A stretch of 47,600 nucleotides of DNA, from contig JADFFQ010000027.1 of the NCBI GenBank assembly GCA_022568135.1, positions 1-47,600 of the forward strand. Direction: 5' to 3'. This DNA is from Planctomycetota bacterium (GTDB taxonomy: Bacteria > Planctomycetota > Phycisphaerae > Phycisphaerales > SM1A02). Shown in pieces: positions 9,390-17,471 of this stretch; position 1 is the stretch's first letter, and the number at the start of each line of letters is the position of its first letter. The notes beneath the pieces are model-generated. The model was not told where the DNA came from. It saw only the letters and a list, made by a program, of their open reading frames with translations, and did no database searches. Both the position numbers and the translations under genes were made by a program.

Positions 9390-11222
9390 ATGCGACCTGG
9401 CTGCCCCTACTGCATATTGACTGTCGCCGGGGCCGCGTTGGCCTTGGTGGGGTGTTCTTCGCCGATCTGGGACGACGAGGCCGACTGGGTCCTCCGTCAA
9501 CGCGTCGCCGAAGCCATCGAGAACGAGTTGGCCACGCTGCCTCCCGGCGGCGAACCGCTGGAAACCTCCCACCCGCCCGGCGAGGTCGAGGCCGCCCTGG
9601 CCGAGCGACGCGCGGAGCTGGATGCCATCGGCGCCCCCATTGCGCTTCCACGGGGCATGCTCGACATGGGGCCTGACCTGACCGGCGGGAAGCAGAAAGA
9701 GGTCGCGACCAGCCTGCAGTCGGCGATTGTTTCGGCGGTCGGCAATCACCTGGCCACCCAAATCGCGCGCCTTCAGCCGGCCATCAACCAGGCGGATGTG
9801 GTCGCGGCTGAAGCCGCCTTCGACGCCCTGTTCTTCAGCAACATTGACTTCACGAGGACCGACCAGCCGTCCACCGTACCCGTGTTGATGGGGGTTCCGT
9901 TGGGAACGCCGTTCAATGCCAGTGAACGGTATCGGTTCGAGACCGGAGTGCGCAAGCGGCTCACCAGTGGCGCCGTTGTGTCGCTGGCAACCGATCTGAC
10001 GCGCTTCCGCAACCGCGTTGGGGGTTTCTCCCTGTCGCCCGATCCGGCCTACACCGGCGCTTTACGATTGGGCGTGGCGCAGCCGCTGCTGCGAGGCTTC
10101 GGCTCGGATGTGAACACCGCCTCGATTCGTCTAGCCCGCAACCTGAAGCGCCGTTCGGTCCAGCAGCTTCGTGCCGAGCTGCTGCAACTGTTGGCCAACG
10201 TCGAAAGCACCTATTGGGACCTCGCCTTCTCCTGGCATCACCTGGCGATTCAGCAGTGGCTCTTGCAGGTGGGCATCGAGGTGCGCGAGATCATGGACCG
10301 GCGGCGCGACTTCGACACGAAGCTCGCCCAATATTCCGATGCCGTGGCGCGCGTCGAACAGCGAAAGGCGAATATCATTCGAGCCCGTCGGTCGATCCGC
10401 GCCGCATCCGATGCAATGAAACTGCTCATCAATGACCCGCAACTGACGGTCGGCTCGGAAGCGGTCTTGGTGCCGCTCGAGGAGATGGTCGAGGCGCCGA
10501 TCCGCTACAACCTCCGTGAAACGATCATGGCGGCGGTCACGAATCGCCCGGAGATTCAGCAGGCCATTCTAGCCATTGACGATGCGACCATTCGCCAGAC
10601 GTTGGCGGACAATTCCCGCCTGCCGCTGCTGAATCTGTCGGCGGAGATGGCATACTTCGGCCTCACCGAGTCGGCTGGCGACGTGTACGGTGAGCTGTTC
10701 GAGGGGAGTTTTGTCGATTACGTGCTAGGGCTGAAGTTCGAATGGCCGATCGGCAATCGCGCAGCCGAAGCCGGCTCTCGCCGGGCGAGGCTCCAACGAT
10801 CGGCCGCCGTCATCGGCTATCAGCAGGTGGTGCAGAGCGTCGTCGTGGATGTAAAAGCCGCCTTGCGCGACGTCATTGCCAACTACGAACTGATCCAGGC
10901 GTTGCGATCGTTTCGGGTGGCCCAGGCGGAGAACCTTCGAGCCCTGCTCGTGGAAGAAGAGACGTTAGCCGGACTCACCCCCGAGTTTCTGAATCTCAAG
11001 TTCCAACGCCAGGAAACGCTCGCGGCTGCTCAGCGCGAAGAAGTCCGGGCCCTGGCGAACTACAACAAGTCGGTCGCGGCGCTGTATCGCGCGATGGGCG
11101 TCAGCCTGGCGATGAACCGCATCGAGCTTCAGATCACGGACGACGAGCCCAATCCGGATCATTCACCGCAGAGTCGCCCAGAACGCCCAGGAGAACCCAG
11201 AGATTATGGATTGCAGCCGTAG
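9390..11222 (+). CDS. TolC-family outer membrane efflux lipoprotein
   Basis: A 610-residue protein. The ATG at 9390 is chosen because it follows TGAGG and starts a lipoprotein leader with lipobox LVGC (C22). After a variable N-terminal part, two long alpha-helical repeats flank beta segments, as in TolC/OEP proteins. Recognisable family segments are RLGVAQPLLRGFG, the helix with NVESTYWDLAF, and FEWPIGNRAAEAG in the second repeat. Such proteins form the trimeric outer membrane channel of type I secretion or RND/ABC efflux systems. The usual partner genes (membrane fusion protein, pump) are not in the neighbourhood, so the cargo is unknown. Confidence 0.9.
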   Translation: MRPGCPYCILTVAGAALALVGCSSPIWDDEADWVLRQRVAEAIENELATLPPGGEPLETSHPPGEVEAALAERRAELDAIGAPIALPRGMLDMGPDLTGGKQKEVATSLQSAIVSAVGNHLATQIARLQPAINQADVVAAEAAFDALFFSNIDFTRTDQPSTVPVLMGVPLGTPFNASERYRFETGVRKRLTSGAVVSLATDLTRFRNRVGGFSLSPDPAYTGALRLGVAQPLLRGFGSDVNTASIRLARNLKRRSVQQLRAELLQLLANVESTYWDLAFSWHHLAIQQWLLQVGIEVREIMDRRRDFDTKLAQYSDAVARVEQRKANIIRARRSIRAASDAMKLLINDPQLTVGSEAVLVPLEEMVEAPIRYNLRETIMAAVTNRPEIQQAILAIDDATIRQTLADNSRLPLLNLSAEMAYFGLTESAGDVYGELFEGSFVDYVLGLKFEWPIGNRAAEAGSRRARLQRSAAVIGYQQVVQSVVVDVKAALRDVIANYELIQALRSFRVAQAENLRALLVEEETLAGLTPEFLNLKFQRQETLAAAQREEVRALANYNKSVAALYRAMGVSLAMNRIELQITDDEPNPDHSPQSRPERPGEPRDYGLQP

Positions 11223-11357
11223 AGCCCCGCTGTACAACATCGCAGGCTGTCGTGTGTGACATTGAGCGCTTGCGTTGAAAGATATATCCCTTCCAGATCT
11301 CTTCGTCCTCTGCGCGTCAGCGGTGATGAATAATGGTGGCTTCCAGCCTTGGAACGA

Positions 11358-12341
11358 ATGATGCCTCGTCTCGTCCAGCCCACTGACGAGGCGATCGCCC
11401 AGGCCGCGCGGCTGCTTCGCGAGGGCCAGATCGTGGCCTTCACCACCGAGACGGTCTACGGCCTCGGAGCTGACACCTTCAACGTCTCAGCAATCGAGAG
11501 GGTTTACCAACTCAAAGGCCGTCCGGCACGCAACCCTCTGATCGCGCACGTGCTCGACCCGGCCCAGGCCCGTCAAGTCGTGGCCCAATGGAACGAGCGG
11601 TGCCAGCGTTTGGCCGAGCGGTTCTGGCCGGGACCGCTGACGATTGTCCTGCCACGGGGCGCACTGGTGCCCCCGGCCGCGACCGCCGGCTGGAGCACCA
11701 TCGCCGTGCGGGCCCCCGCTCATCCGCTGGCGAGACGACTTCTGGGGGCGTTTGGTTCATCGATCTCCGCGCCGTCGGCCAACCGCTGGGGATTTGTTTC
11801 ACCAACCACGGCCCGGCACGTCGCCGAGGATTTCGCGGATGTTGACGACTTGGTGATCCTCGACGGCGGGCCGTGCGAGATCGGGATCGAATCGACCGTG
11901 GTGGATCTCTGCGGCGCCGTAGCCCGCGTGTTGCGGCCTGGCGCGGTGGCCATTGAACACCTTCGCCGTGTGCTGGGCAAGGTTGAGGCGCCCCAGATCA
12001 CCGCCCAGGCGGCGAGCCCTGGCACGTGGGCCAGGCATTACGCCCCGCACACGCCCGCGGAATTGGTTGACGGTTCTTCACTTCGCAGCCGACTCGACGC
12101 CCTGGATGCGCCCGTGGTTGTGCTGTGCTTCGATGCGGATGTTGTTGCGGCCCCGCATTGCTCGATCGTCATGCCGGGCTCAGCAAAGGTCTACGCCGCT
12201 CGCTTATACGATGCCCTGCGCCAAGCCGACGCGATGCACCTTGAGCAAATCATCATCGAAACCCCACCTCAGACGCAAGGCATCTGGCCGGCGATCCACG
12301 ATCGCCTGCAACGCGCGACCCAAGGCAACGAGGAGCAGTGA
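11358..12341 (+). CDS. tsaC: L-threonylcarbamoyladenylate synthase (Sua5/TsaC family)
   Basis: A 327-residue Sua5-type enzyme. It makes threonylcarbamoyl-AMP from threonine, bicarbonate and ATP for the t6A modification of ANN-decoding tRNAs. Family marks are FTTETVYGLGADT near the N-terminus, the KGRPARNPL motif, FWPGPLTIVL, the ISAPSANRWG segment and GIESTVVDL. After the YrdC domain (about 200 residues) comes the C-terminal Sua5 domain, entered through a linker with SPGTWARHYAPHTP. The length therefore fits Sua5 rather than the short TsaC form. Start choice between the ATGs at 11358 and 11361 (or a TTG at 11349) is uncertain by a few residues. Confidence 0.93.
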   Translation: MMPRLVQPTDEAIAQAARLLREGQIVAFTTETVYGLGADTFNVSAIERVYQLKGRPARNPLIAHVLDPAQARQVVAQWNERCQRLAERFWPGPLTIVLPRGALVPPAATAGWSTIAVRAPAHPLARRLLGAFGSSISAPSANRWGFVSPTTARHVAEDFADVDDLVILDGGPCEIGIESTVVDLCGAVARVLRPGAVAIEHLRRVLGKVEAPQITAQAASPGTWARHYAPHTPAELVDGSSLRSRLDALDAPVVVLCFDADVVAAPHCSIVMPGSAKVYAARLYDALRQADAMHLEQIIIETPPQTQGIWPAIHDRLQRATQGNEEQ

Positions 12342-12839
12342 GTGCGCCTCTGCCCACACCACGAGGACTGCTCCCCCCGAGAATCTCACCTTTGCGGATA
12401 TTGTCGGACCGGGTAACCCGCCGAATAGCCCGCCCGACGGATTCGTCGCTTCATGCGACTTGGCGAAGCTGGCAGGAAATGGGGGTTGAACAAGGGACCC
12501 CGTGGGTGGGGCCGGGCCGCAAGTGCCCGAATTGGGCGTGAGAGCGGCGAATTGGCAAACCAGCCCGACGGGCACGCCCCACGTTTGCTGATGGGCCCGC
12601 GGGGCCGAACTCGAATGGGCCCCTACCGCTCTCGTTTCTCGTGATACTCTCTTGCGTTTGTCTCCTCGCGACGTATATTATCAGCGTATGAAGCGCTCTG
12701 TCGCTTCGGGGCCGTGGTAGAGCGGCGATAGGCCCTGCTGGCATGGTTGGGGGGCCGGGGCTGGTGAACGATGCCTGCCCCCTTGATCTCAAGGCGCCGC
12801 TGGGAAGGCCGCTGTGGAGAGTAGTCAAGGAGAACAGCC
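12342..12839. other. Long leader region of the first secreted Cys-rich protein
   Basis: About 500 bases without a supportable gene. The part from 12650 onward contains a probable promoter and an untranslated leader of roughly 150 bases with several G-rich runs. AAGGAGAA lies just before the ATG at 12840. The part before 12650 shows nothing I can name. Confidence 0.55.
12652..12679 (+). promoter_or_regulatory. Probable sigma-70-type promoter
   Basis: TTGCGT at 12652-12657 and TATATT at 12674-12679 are 16 bases apart. The AT-rich -10 box stands out from GC-rich surroundings and lies about 160 bases before the start of the secreted protein gene at 12840. The assignment is by inspection only. 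Confidence 0.45.
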
Positions 12840-14636
12840 ATGAGGCGCTTTCACTGGAGCAACAGTGGTAGGAGATTTGGTTTCGCATGCGCACTCGGAT
12901 TGAGTGCAGCGTACGTTGCGGTCACGGGCGCCAGCGGACAGCCGCAGGCCTGCGGTCCCGGGGCCGGGCCGTGCGACATGCCCCATAATACGCCCGGGTG
13001 TGATGACACCTGCGGAGATGAGCCGTGTGCGGGCTGCTGCGAAGCGGTGTGCGCCGTCAATCCGGCATGCTGCTTTTCGCAGTGGGACGACCTGTGCGTC
13101 CAGCTCGCTTCGAAGCTTTGCGTGCAAGAGCCGGCCTGCGGCGTGGCGGGCACCGGCGACTGCTCTGTGGCCAACGGCAGTCCTTTCTGTGATGACCTTG
13201 AGTGCTGTGAGACGGTCTGCGCGGTGGACACGTTCTGCTGCGACACAGAATGGGACCAGATCTGCGCCGACGAGGCCGCCGAGCTGTGCGCGTGCACCCC
13301 TGCCGATGTACCGCCCAATGACGACTGCGCCAATGCCGTTGCCGTCTCCGAAGGTGTGTTTGCCTACACCACCGCTTGCGCAACTCATGACGGCCCTGCG
13401 GATCCGACGGGCCTCGAATGCGACGACAAGGTCGGACCCGTCCCCGGCGCGGGGCTGGAGGTCTGGTTCGACTACACGCCCGGCTTTAGCGGCACCGCTC
13501 GAGTTTACACCTGTGGCCAGGCCGACTACGACACCGAGCTGATCGTATACGACGGTTGCGACTGTCCCGCCCCCGACGCAAACATCATCGACTGCAACAA
13601 CACCGGCCTGACCTGTCCGGCTGGGGACACCGGCTCTGAAATCGTCTTCGACGTTGTGGCGGGGAATTGCTACAAGATCGCCGTGGGCGGCTTGTATGCG
13701 TTTACCGGCGCCGGCACCGTCACCATCGAGCCCGCCGTGATTCCGGATGCCTGCGTGAACGGCATCGGCGACTGCCTCCAGGCCAACGGCACGGTCGGCT
13801 GCGCCGACCAAGCGTGCTGTGTTGCGATCTGTGCCAACAATCCCGACTGCTGCGATCTTGACTGGGATCAGGCCTGTGCAGACGCCGCCGCGACCGACTG
13901 CGGTGCGTTGCCCTGCGGGCCCATCGACACCTCCGCGGCCAACCTCGATGAGGGCGAGCCCTGCGGAGACGATACGAACGGCGGCTGCAACAGTACTCCG
14001 CCTGCCTTCACCGACATCGTCTCCGGCGACGTGATCGCCGGCACCGCCTGGGGCGACGGCGGGACCCGCGATACCGATTGGTACCGCATCAATGTCACCA
14101 GCGCCGATGACGCCGATGGCGACGGCCAGGTGGATATCCACTACAACGTCCTCGCCGAGCTGCCCATCGTGTCGTTCCTCCTCGTCGATCCGGTGGGCAA
14201 CTGCAACCTCGACGACCTGGAGACGCCCGGCACCGTCGCGTACTCCCAGTCGTGCACGCAGATCGGCGTCGGCATGGCGACGGTTGCTGCGCCCGGCGAG
14301 TACTTCGTGTTCGTGGCGACGGGAACTGCAGCCGGCGGCGCCATCTTTGACGGCTACCCCTGCTCGCCGCCCGGCCCAGGTCCGTTCGACAACAACTACC
14401 TGCTGTGTGTCAACGTTGTTGATGACGGCGAGGTGATCGACACCACGTGTCCGAGCGAGCAGGAGCCGTGCCCCTGGGACCTCAACGGCTCAGGCGACGT
14501 GGGCATCCTCGACCTGCTCGCGCTGCTAGCGGCGTGGGGACCCAACCCCGGGGACCCGGCCGACTTCGACGGCAACGGAACCGTCGACATCTTCGACCTG
14601 CTCACCCTCATCGCCAACTGGGGAGGCTGCCCCTAA
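12840..14636 (+). CDS. Secreted Cys-rich multi-domain protein with C-terminal dockerin-like module
   Basis: A 598-residue exported protein (signal peptide about 1-33) starting at an ATG after AAGGAGAA. It carries three related Cys-rich modules, at about 38-94, 100-150 and 305-354. Each has the pattern G-x-G-x-C, CDD, CC-x-x-VC, CC-x-x-x-WD-x-x-C. Between the second and third lies a beta-sandwich-like domain (about 160-300) with NDDCANAVAV, VWFDYTPG and DTELIVYDGC. Residues 370-530 form another beta-rich domain. The C-terminus (544-598) is a two-repeat dockerin-like Ca2+ loop module: DLNGSGDVGILDLL, then DFDGNGTVDIFDLL. Modules of this kind end many planctomycete exported proteins and are thought to act in sorting or anchoring. 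No catalytic site is visible; adhesion or surface structure is the likeliest role. Confidence 0.82.
   Translation: MRRFHWSNSGRRFGFACALGLSAAYVAVTGASGQPQACGPGAGPCDMPHNTPGCDDTCGDEPCAGCCEAVCAVNPACCFSQWDDLCVQLASKLCVQEPACGVAGTGDCSVANGSPFCDDLECCETVCAVDTFCCDTEWDQICADEAAELCACTPADVPPNDDCANAVAVSEGVFAYTTACATHDGPADPTGLECDDKVGPVPGAGLEVWFDYTPGFSGTARVYTCGQADYDTELIVYDGCDCPAPDANIIDCNNTGLTCPAGDTGSEIVFDVVAGNCYKIAVGGLYAFTGAGTVTIEPAVIPDACVNGIGDCLQANGTVGCADQACCVAICANNPDCCDLDWDQACADAAATDCGALPCGPIDTSAANLDEGEPCGDDTNGGCNSTPPAFTDIVSGDVIAGTAWGDGGTRDTDWYRINVTSADDADGDGQVDIHYNVLAELPIVSFLLVDPVGNCNLDDLETPGTVAYSQSCTQIGVGMATVAAPGEYFVFVATGTAAGGAIFDGYPCSPPGPGPFDNNYLLCVNVVDDGEVIDTTCPSEQEPCPWDLNGSGDVGILDLLALLAAWGPNPGDPADFDGNGTVDIFDLLTLIANWGGCP
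12963..13007 (+). repeat. 45-bp DNA repeat inside the Cys-rich module, copy 1
   Basis: This stretch encodes AGPCDMPHNTPGCDD and matches 15903-15947 at 44 of 45 positions. The one difference changes Thr to Met. Sequence outside the block diverges between the two genes. Confidence 0.9.
14469..14623 (+). repeat. 155-bp DNA repeat encoding the dockerin-like module, copy 1
   Basis: Aligned by eye to 17010-17164, this block is identical at 154 of 155 bases; the only change is a synonymous CTA/CTG Leu codon. It covers both Ca2+-loop repeats almost to the stop codon. The sequence directly before the block differs between the two genes. Confidence 0.93.
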
Positions 14637-14659
14637 CCTCACTCTCATTTGCCCCGACA

Positions 14660-14688
14660 AACCCCGGCCCCTGAGGCCGGGGTTCTTC
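14660..14688 (+). terminator. Rho-independent terminator
   Basis: AACCCCGGCC at 14660-14669 pairs perfectly with GGCCGGGGTT at 14675-14684 across a five-base loop, followed by CTTCG. It lies 24 bases after the stop codon of the secreted protein gene ending at 14636. The T-tract is weak. Confidence 0.8.
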
Positions 14689-15044
14689 GTTGCCTCGGGT
14701 CCTTCTCCACGCCCTCCCGGCGGCTCGATGGTGGTGATGATCCGCATGATTTCAACCTTGCCGGGCTCCGCCGACGCGGCCATCTAAGGAGCTGCCGACC
14801 CCCCAGCCGGGGTGTGGCGACCGCGGCGGCTGCGGCCGACATACGCGATAATCTTTCGCTATCCCGGTCATATCAGCCTCGGCCGGCCAGAAATCCTGCG
14901 GTATCCCTTTGGAATCCAGCAGAGTTGATGTATCATAAGCCACGGCGGGTTCTGGTAGGGCGGCTCAGCCGTATCTCGTGTCCTCTGGCCGCCATCGCTG
15001 AGATCTCACGCAATGGGGCGTGGAGTGGAAAGGAAAGTTCAAAA
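14689..15044. other. Leader region of the second secreted Cys-rich protein
   Basis: About 355 bases. The long frame that continues upstream of 15045 is not credible as protein: there is no family likeness and no ribosome site at its start. The region contains a probable promoter (14909-14936) and a leader of about 100 bases. AAAGGAAAG precedes the ATG at 15045. Confidence 0.55.
14909..14936 (+). promoter_or_regulatory. Probable sigma-70-type promoter
   Basis: TTGGAA at 14909-14914 and TATCAT at 14931-14936 are separated by 16 bases, the same spacing as the candidate before the first secreted gene. It lies about 110 bases before the ATG at 15045. Confidence 0.4.
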
Positions 15045-17177
15045 ATGAAGCGACGATATGTCTGTACCAACGGCGGCGCCAGGTGGGCCGCGCTGGTCTC
15101 GCTGGGAATCATCTTCGCGGCGGTGTTCAGTGCGTATGCCAATCGGGAGGCGTCCAAGCCGAGTATGCCGCCGGACGGGGTGGCGGCGGGGACGCCTGCA
15201 TCACGAGCAGCGGTTGCAGCTGCAAATGGCAGCGGTGGTGGCATCGCAGGATGCCCCGCCAGCAGCTGCGTAGGCGGCGACTGCACGCTGACCCAGAGTT
15301 TGGACACGGTGACCGACGCGGGCAATCAGGTCGCCTGTGCTGCAGACGTGGGCACGACTCCGAACGGTTGGGCCCGCTGCTACAACCTGGTCAATGAAGG
15401 CGTGCCCGCGGGCCAGAACTTGACCATCAACAGCGTCACCTTCGGCGTTGCGCAGGCAACGATCAACGGAATCAATATCGATGTCGTCCTCTACCTTGAC
15501 TGCAACGGCTGCCCGCCGGTTGAACCCGGAGTTGACGCCGAGGTGTTAGCGAGCCAGTCGCTCGTGGTGAATATGGCTGACGTGGGCTCCATGATCACGG
15601 TCGAGTTCCCGGCAGGTACGGTGGTTCCGGCTGGCAGCGACCTCATCGTCGAGATTGTATCGGTGGATGACGGGACGGTTCCGCCCGAATTCTTCTTCCG
15701 CGCGATGAGCAACGACGGTGGGCAGTGCGGCCCGAGCTACATCCGGGCACCGGACGGCGATTGCGGCCTCACGGGCTGGACGGACCTTGCGGACGTTGAG
15801 CCGGGGTTCCCCGATGCGCATTTGATCCAGGTGATCAGCGCCACGGTGGGCGGAGTGGTCACCGTGGAATGTTCGAAGGTTCCTGAGGCCTGCGGCAAGG
15901 GCGCCGGGCCGTGCGACATGCCCCATAATATGCCCGGGTGTGATGACGTGGACTGTTGTGCTGCCGTATGCAACATCAATCCGGCATGCTGCTCACAGCA
16001 GTGGGACGCCCTGTGCGTTCAGATCGCTTCGAAACTTCTCGATTGCCAGGTGTCCGGCGACCCGGTCTTCATCGCGACCGGTCCGAGTTCAAGCCTTGAT
16101 GGATACCTCGATGTCTCTCCGGACGTCTTTGGCTCCTACGCGAGCGCGACCTTTGGCGGCCAGGCAGATCACTACAATCCCGCCGGCCAGGCCGGTTTGC
16201 AGGAAGCCGCCTTTTCTAGTGGGTTGTACCTGTTCGTCGGGGACACGCAGCGCGAGTTGCTCAGCGCCAATGACCAGTGGCAGGGTGTCTTCCCCGGCGA
16301 TCCTTCACTGGATACCATCGTCACCGCCGCAAATTCGGCCAGCGATACGAATGGGGACGGCGTCAATGACACCTTGACCAGCGGGTTCAACGTCTCCGGC
16401 GGCGATACCGACCTGTCGTTCGACGTCACGCAGCATGTTGAGCGGATCGTTCCTCTGGGCGGCAACCCGGTGGCCATCTTGACTCAGGACTACACGATTA
16501 CGAACAATAGCACCTTGCCCATCGCCTTCGAGCTGGTCAGCACCTTCGACGGCGACCTGCTCTGGGACCCCGACGGTGACTTCACCGACGACTCCGTCGG
16601 CACGGGCACCAACGGCTCGCCGGCCCTGGACCGGTTCGTCTTCGAGCAGGAGGAGGCTGATCCGACCACCGCTATCACCATCAGCAGCCCGACGGGCGAT
16701 GCGTACGCCGGGAGCAAGGGCGGTATCAATCCCGATCCCGGCGACCCCGACTGCGTACCCTATGGCTTCGGGACCGACGTGCAGGTCTGGGACGCCTTTG
16801 GAATCCCGGACTGCTGGCGGAACCACATTGCCGGCATCGGGTACGACACCGACGGCGAGAGCGGGGTGGACCCGGACCCCGCCAACTGCGATCCCTGCGA
16901 CGGGCTGGCCCTTCTGGAGATCCCCGTATCGCTTGCGGCTGGCGCCTCCACGACCGTCACCGTCACGCACACCTATGGCGCCAACGCGCCCGTTGGTGGG
17001 GGTTTGCCCTGCCCCTGGGACCTCAACGGCTCAGGCGACGTGGGCATCCTCGACCTGCTCGCGCTGCTGGCGGCGTGGGGACCCAACCCCGGGGACCCGG
17101 CCGACTTCGACGGCAACGGAACCGTCGACATCTTCGACCTGCTCACCCTCATCGCCAACTGGGGCGCCTGCCCGTAA
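15045..17177 (+). CDS. Second secreted Cys-rich protein with C-terminal dockerin-like module
   Basis: A 710-residue exported protein. The ATG at 15045 is chosen because AAAGGAAAG precedes it and a signal segment follows (MKRRYVCTNGG..., hydrophobic run VSLGIIFAAVFSAYA). One Cys-rich module sits at about 282-335, closely related to those of the upstream gene (CDMPHNMPGCDD, CCAAVC, CCSQQWDALC). The N-terminal region (about 60-270) and the long region after the module are beta-rich and Asp/Gly-rich. The C-terminus (about 655-710) is the same dockerin-like module as in the neighbour. A Gly/Ser/Ala-rich spacer follows the signal. With its own promoter and terminator it is an independent transcription unit; a structural or adhesive surface role is inferred. 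Confidence 0.82.
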   Translation: MKRRYVCTNGGARWAALVSLGIIFAAVFSAYANREASKPSMPPDGVAAGTPASRAAVAAANGSGGGIAGCPASSCVGGDCTLTQSLDTVTDAGNQVACAADVGTTPNGWARCYNLVNEGVPAGQNLTINSVTFGVAQATINGINIDVVLYLDCNGCPPVEPGVDAEVLASQSLVVNMADVGSMITVEFPAGTVVPAGSDLIVEIVSVDDGTVPPEFFFRAMSNDGGQCGPSYIRAPDGDCGLTGWTDLADVEPGFPDAHLIQVISATVGGVVTVECSKVPEACGKGAGPCDMPHNMPGCDDVDCCAAVCNINPACCSQQWDALCVQIASKLLDCQVSGDPVFIATGPSSSLDGYLDVSPDVFGSYASATFGGQADHYNPAGQAGLQEAAFSSGLYLFVGDTQRELLSANDQWQGVFPGDPSLDTIVTAANSASDTNGDGVNDTLTSGFNVSGGDTDLSFDVTQHVERIVPLGGNPVAILTQDYTITNNSTLPIAFELVSTFDGDLLWDPDGDFTDDSVGTGTNGSPALDRFVFEQEEADPTTAITISSPTGDAYAGSKGGINPDPGDPDCVPYGFGTDVQVWDAFGIPDCWRNHIAGIGYDTDGESGVDPDPANCDPCDGLALLEIPVSLAAGASTTVTVTHTYGANAPVGGGLPCPWDLNGSGDVGILDLLALLAAWGPNPGDPADFDGNGTVDIFDLLTLIANWGACP
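15903..15947 (+). repeat. 45-bp DNA repeat inside the Cys-rich module, copy 2
   Basis: It matches 12963-13007 at 44 of 45 positions and encodes AGPCDMPHNMPGCDD. Confidence 0.9.
17010..17164 (+). repeat. 155-bp DNA repeat encoding the dockerin-like module, copy 2
   Basis: It is identical to 14469-14623 except for one synonymous base. The two stops are followed by unrelated sequences, each with its own terminator. Confidence 0.93.
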
Positions 17178-17209
17178 CCAACGCGCTCCAGTCCGCCTCA
17201 ACCCATATC

Positions 17210-17239
17210 CCCCCGGCTCTCTCCAAGCCGGGGGTTTTT
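17210..17239 (+). terminator. Rho-independent terminator
   Basis: CCCCCGGCT at 17210-17218 pairs with AGCCGGGGG at 17226-17234, followed by TTTTT. It is a textbook intrinsic terminator 33 bases after the stop at 17177. Confidence 0.93.
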
Positions 17240-17340
17240 CATCCCGACATGGCTCAGCCCACCGCGCCGAAACAGCCGCCAGAGCTGGGCTGTCTCCCAC
17301 GCGGATTTCATTGCGATCGTGTGGAAAGCGTGGCCCCCCA

Positions 17341-17364
17341 TAAAGCCGCGACCGGTGGTCGCGG
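17341..17364 (-). terminator. Probable terminator of the fumarate reductase flavoprotein gene
   Basis: CCGCGACC at 17346-17353 and GGTCGCGG at 17357-17364 form a perfect 8-bp stem with a three-base loop. Read on the minus strand, it is followed by CTTTA. It lies about 108 bases after the stop of the flavoprotein gene. On the plus strand it is followed by TCTTCTCTC, so it could also work as a second plus-strand terminator. Confidence 0.5.
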
Positions 17365-17471
17365 TCTTCTCTCACGCATGGCGTTGATGCAATCGTCGCG
17401 TACCGAGTCGCAGCGTCAGCAGTGCGGACCGACTTCTCTTGCGGGGAGACCGTCCGCGCCCGTCGCGCGAG

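Noticed and set aside
12825..14141. Long reverse frame opposite the first secreted protein gene
   Set aside because: Composition is Val/Gly/Ala-rich from GC skew, with no family likeness, while the forward frame has signal, modules and ribosome site.
14868..14883. Sixteen-base string also found near 46660
   Set aside because: One copy lies in a coding motif of the DUF6677-type protein; with no extension of similarity it is best seen as chance.
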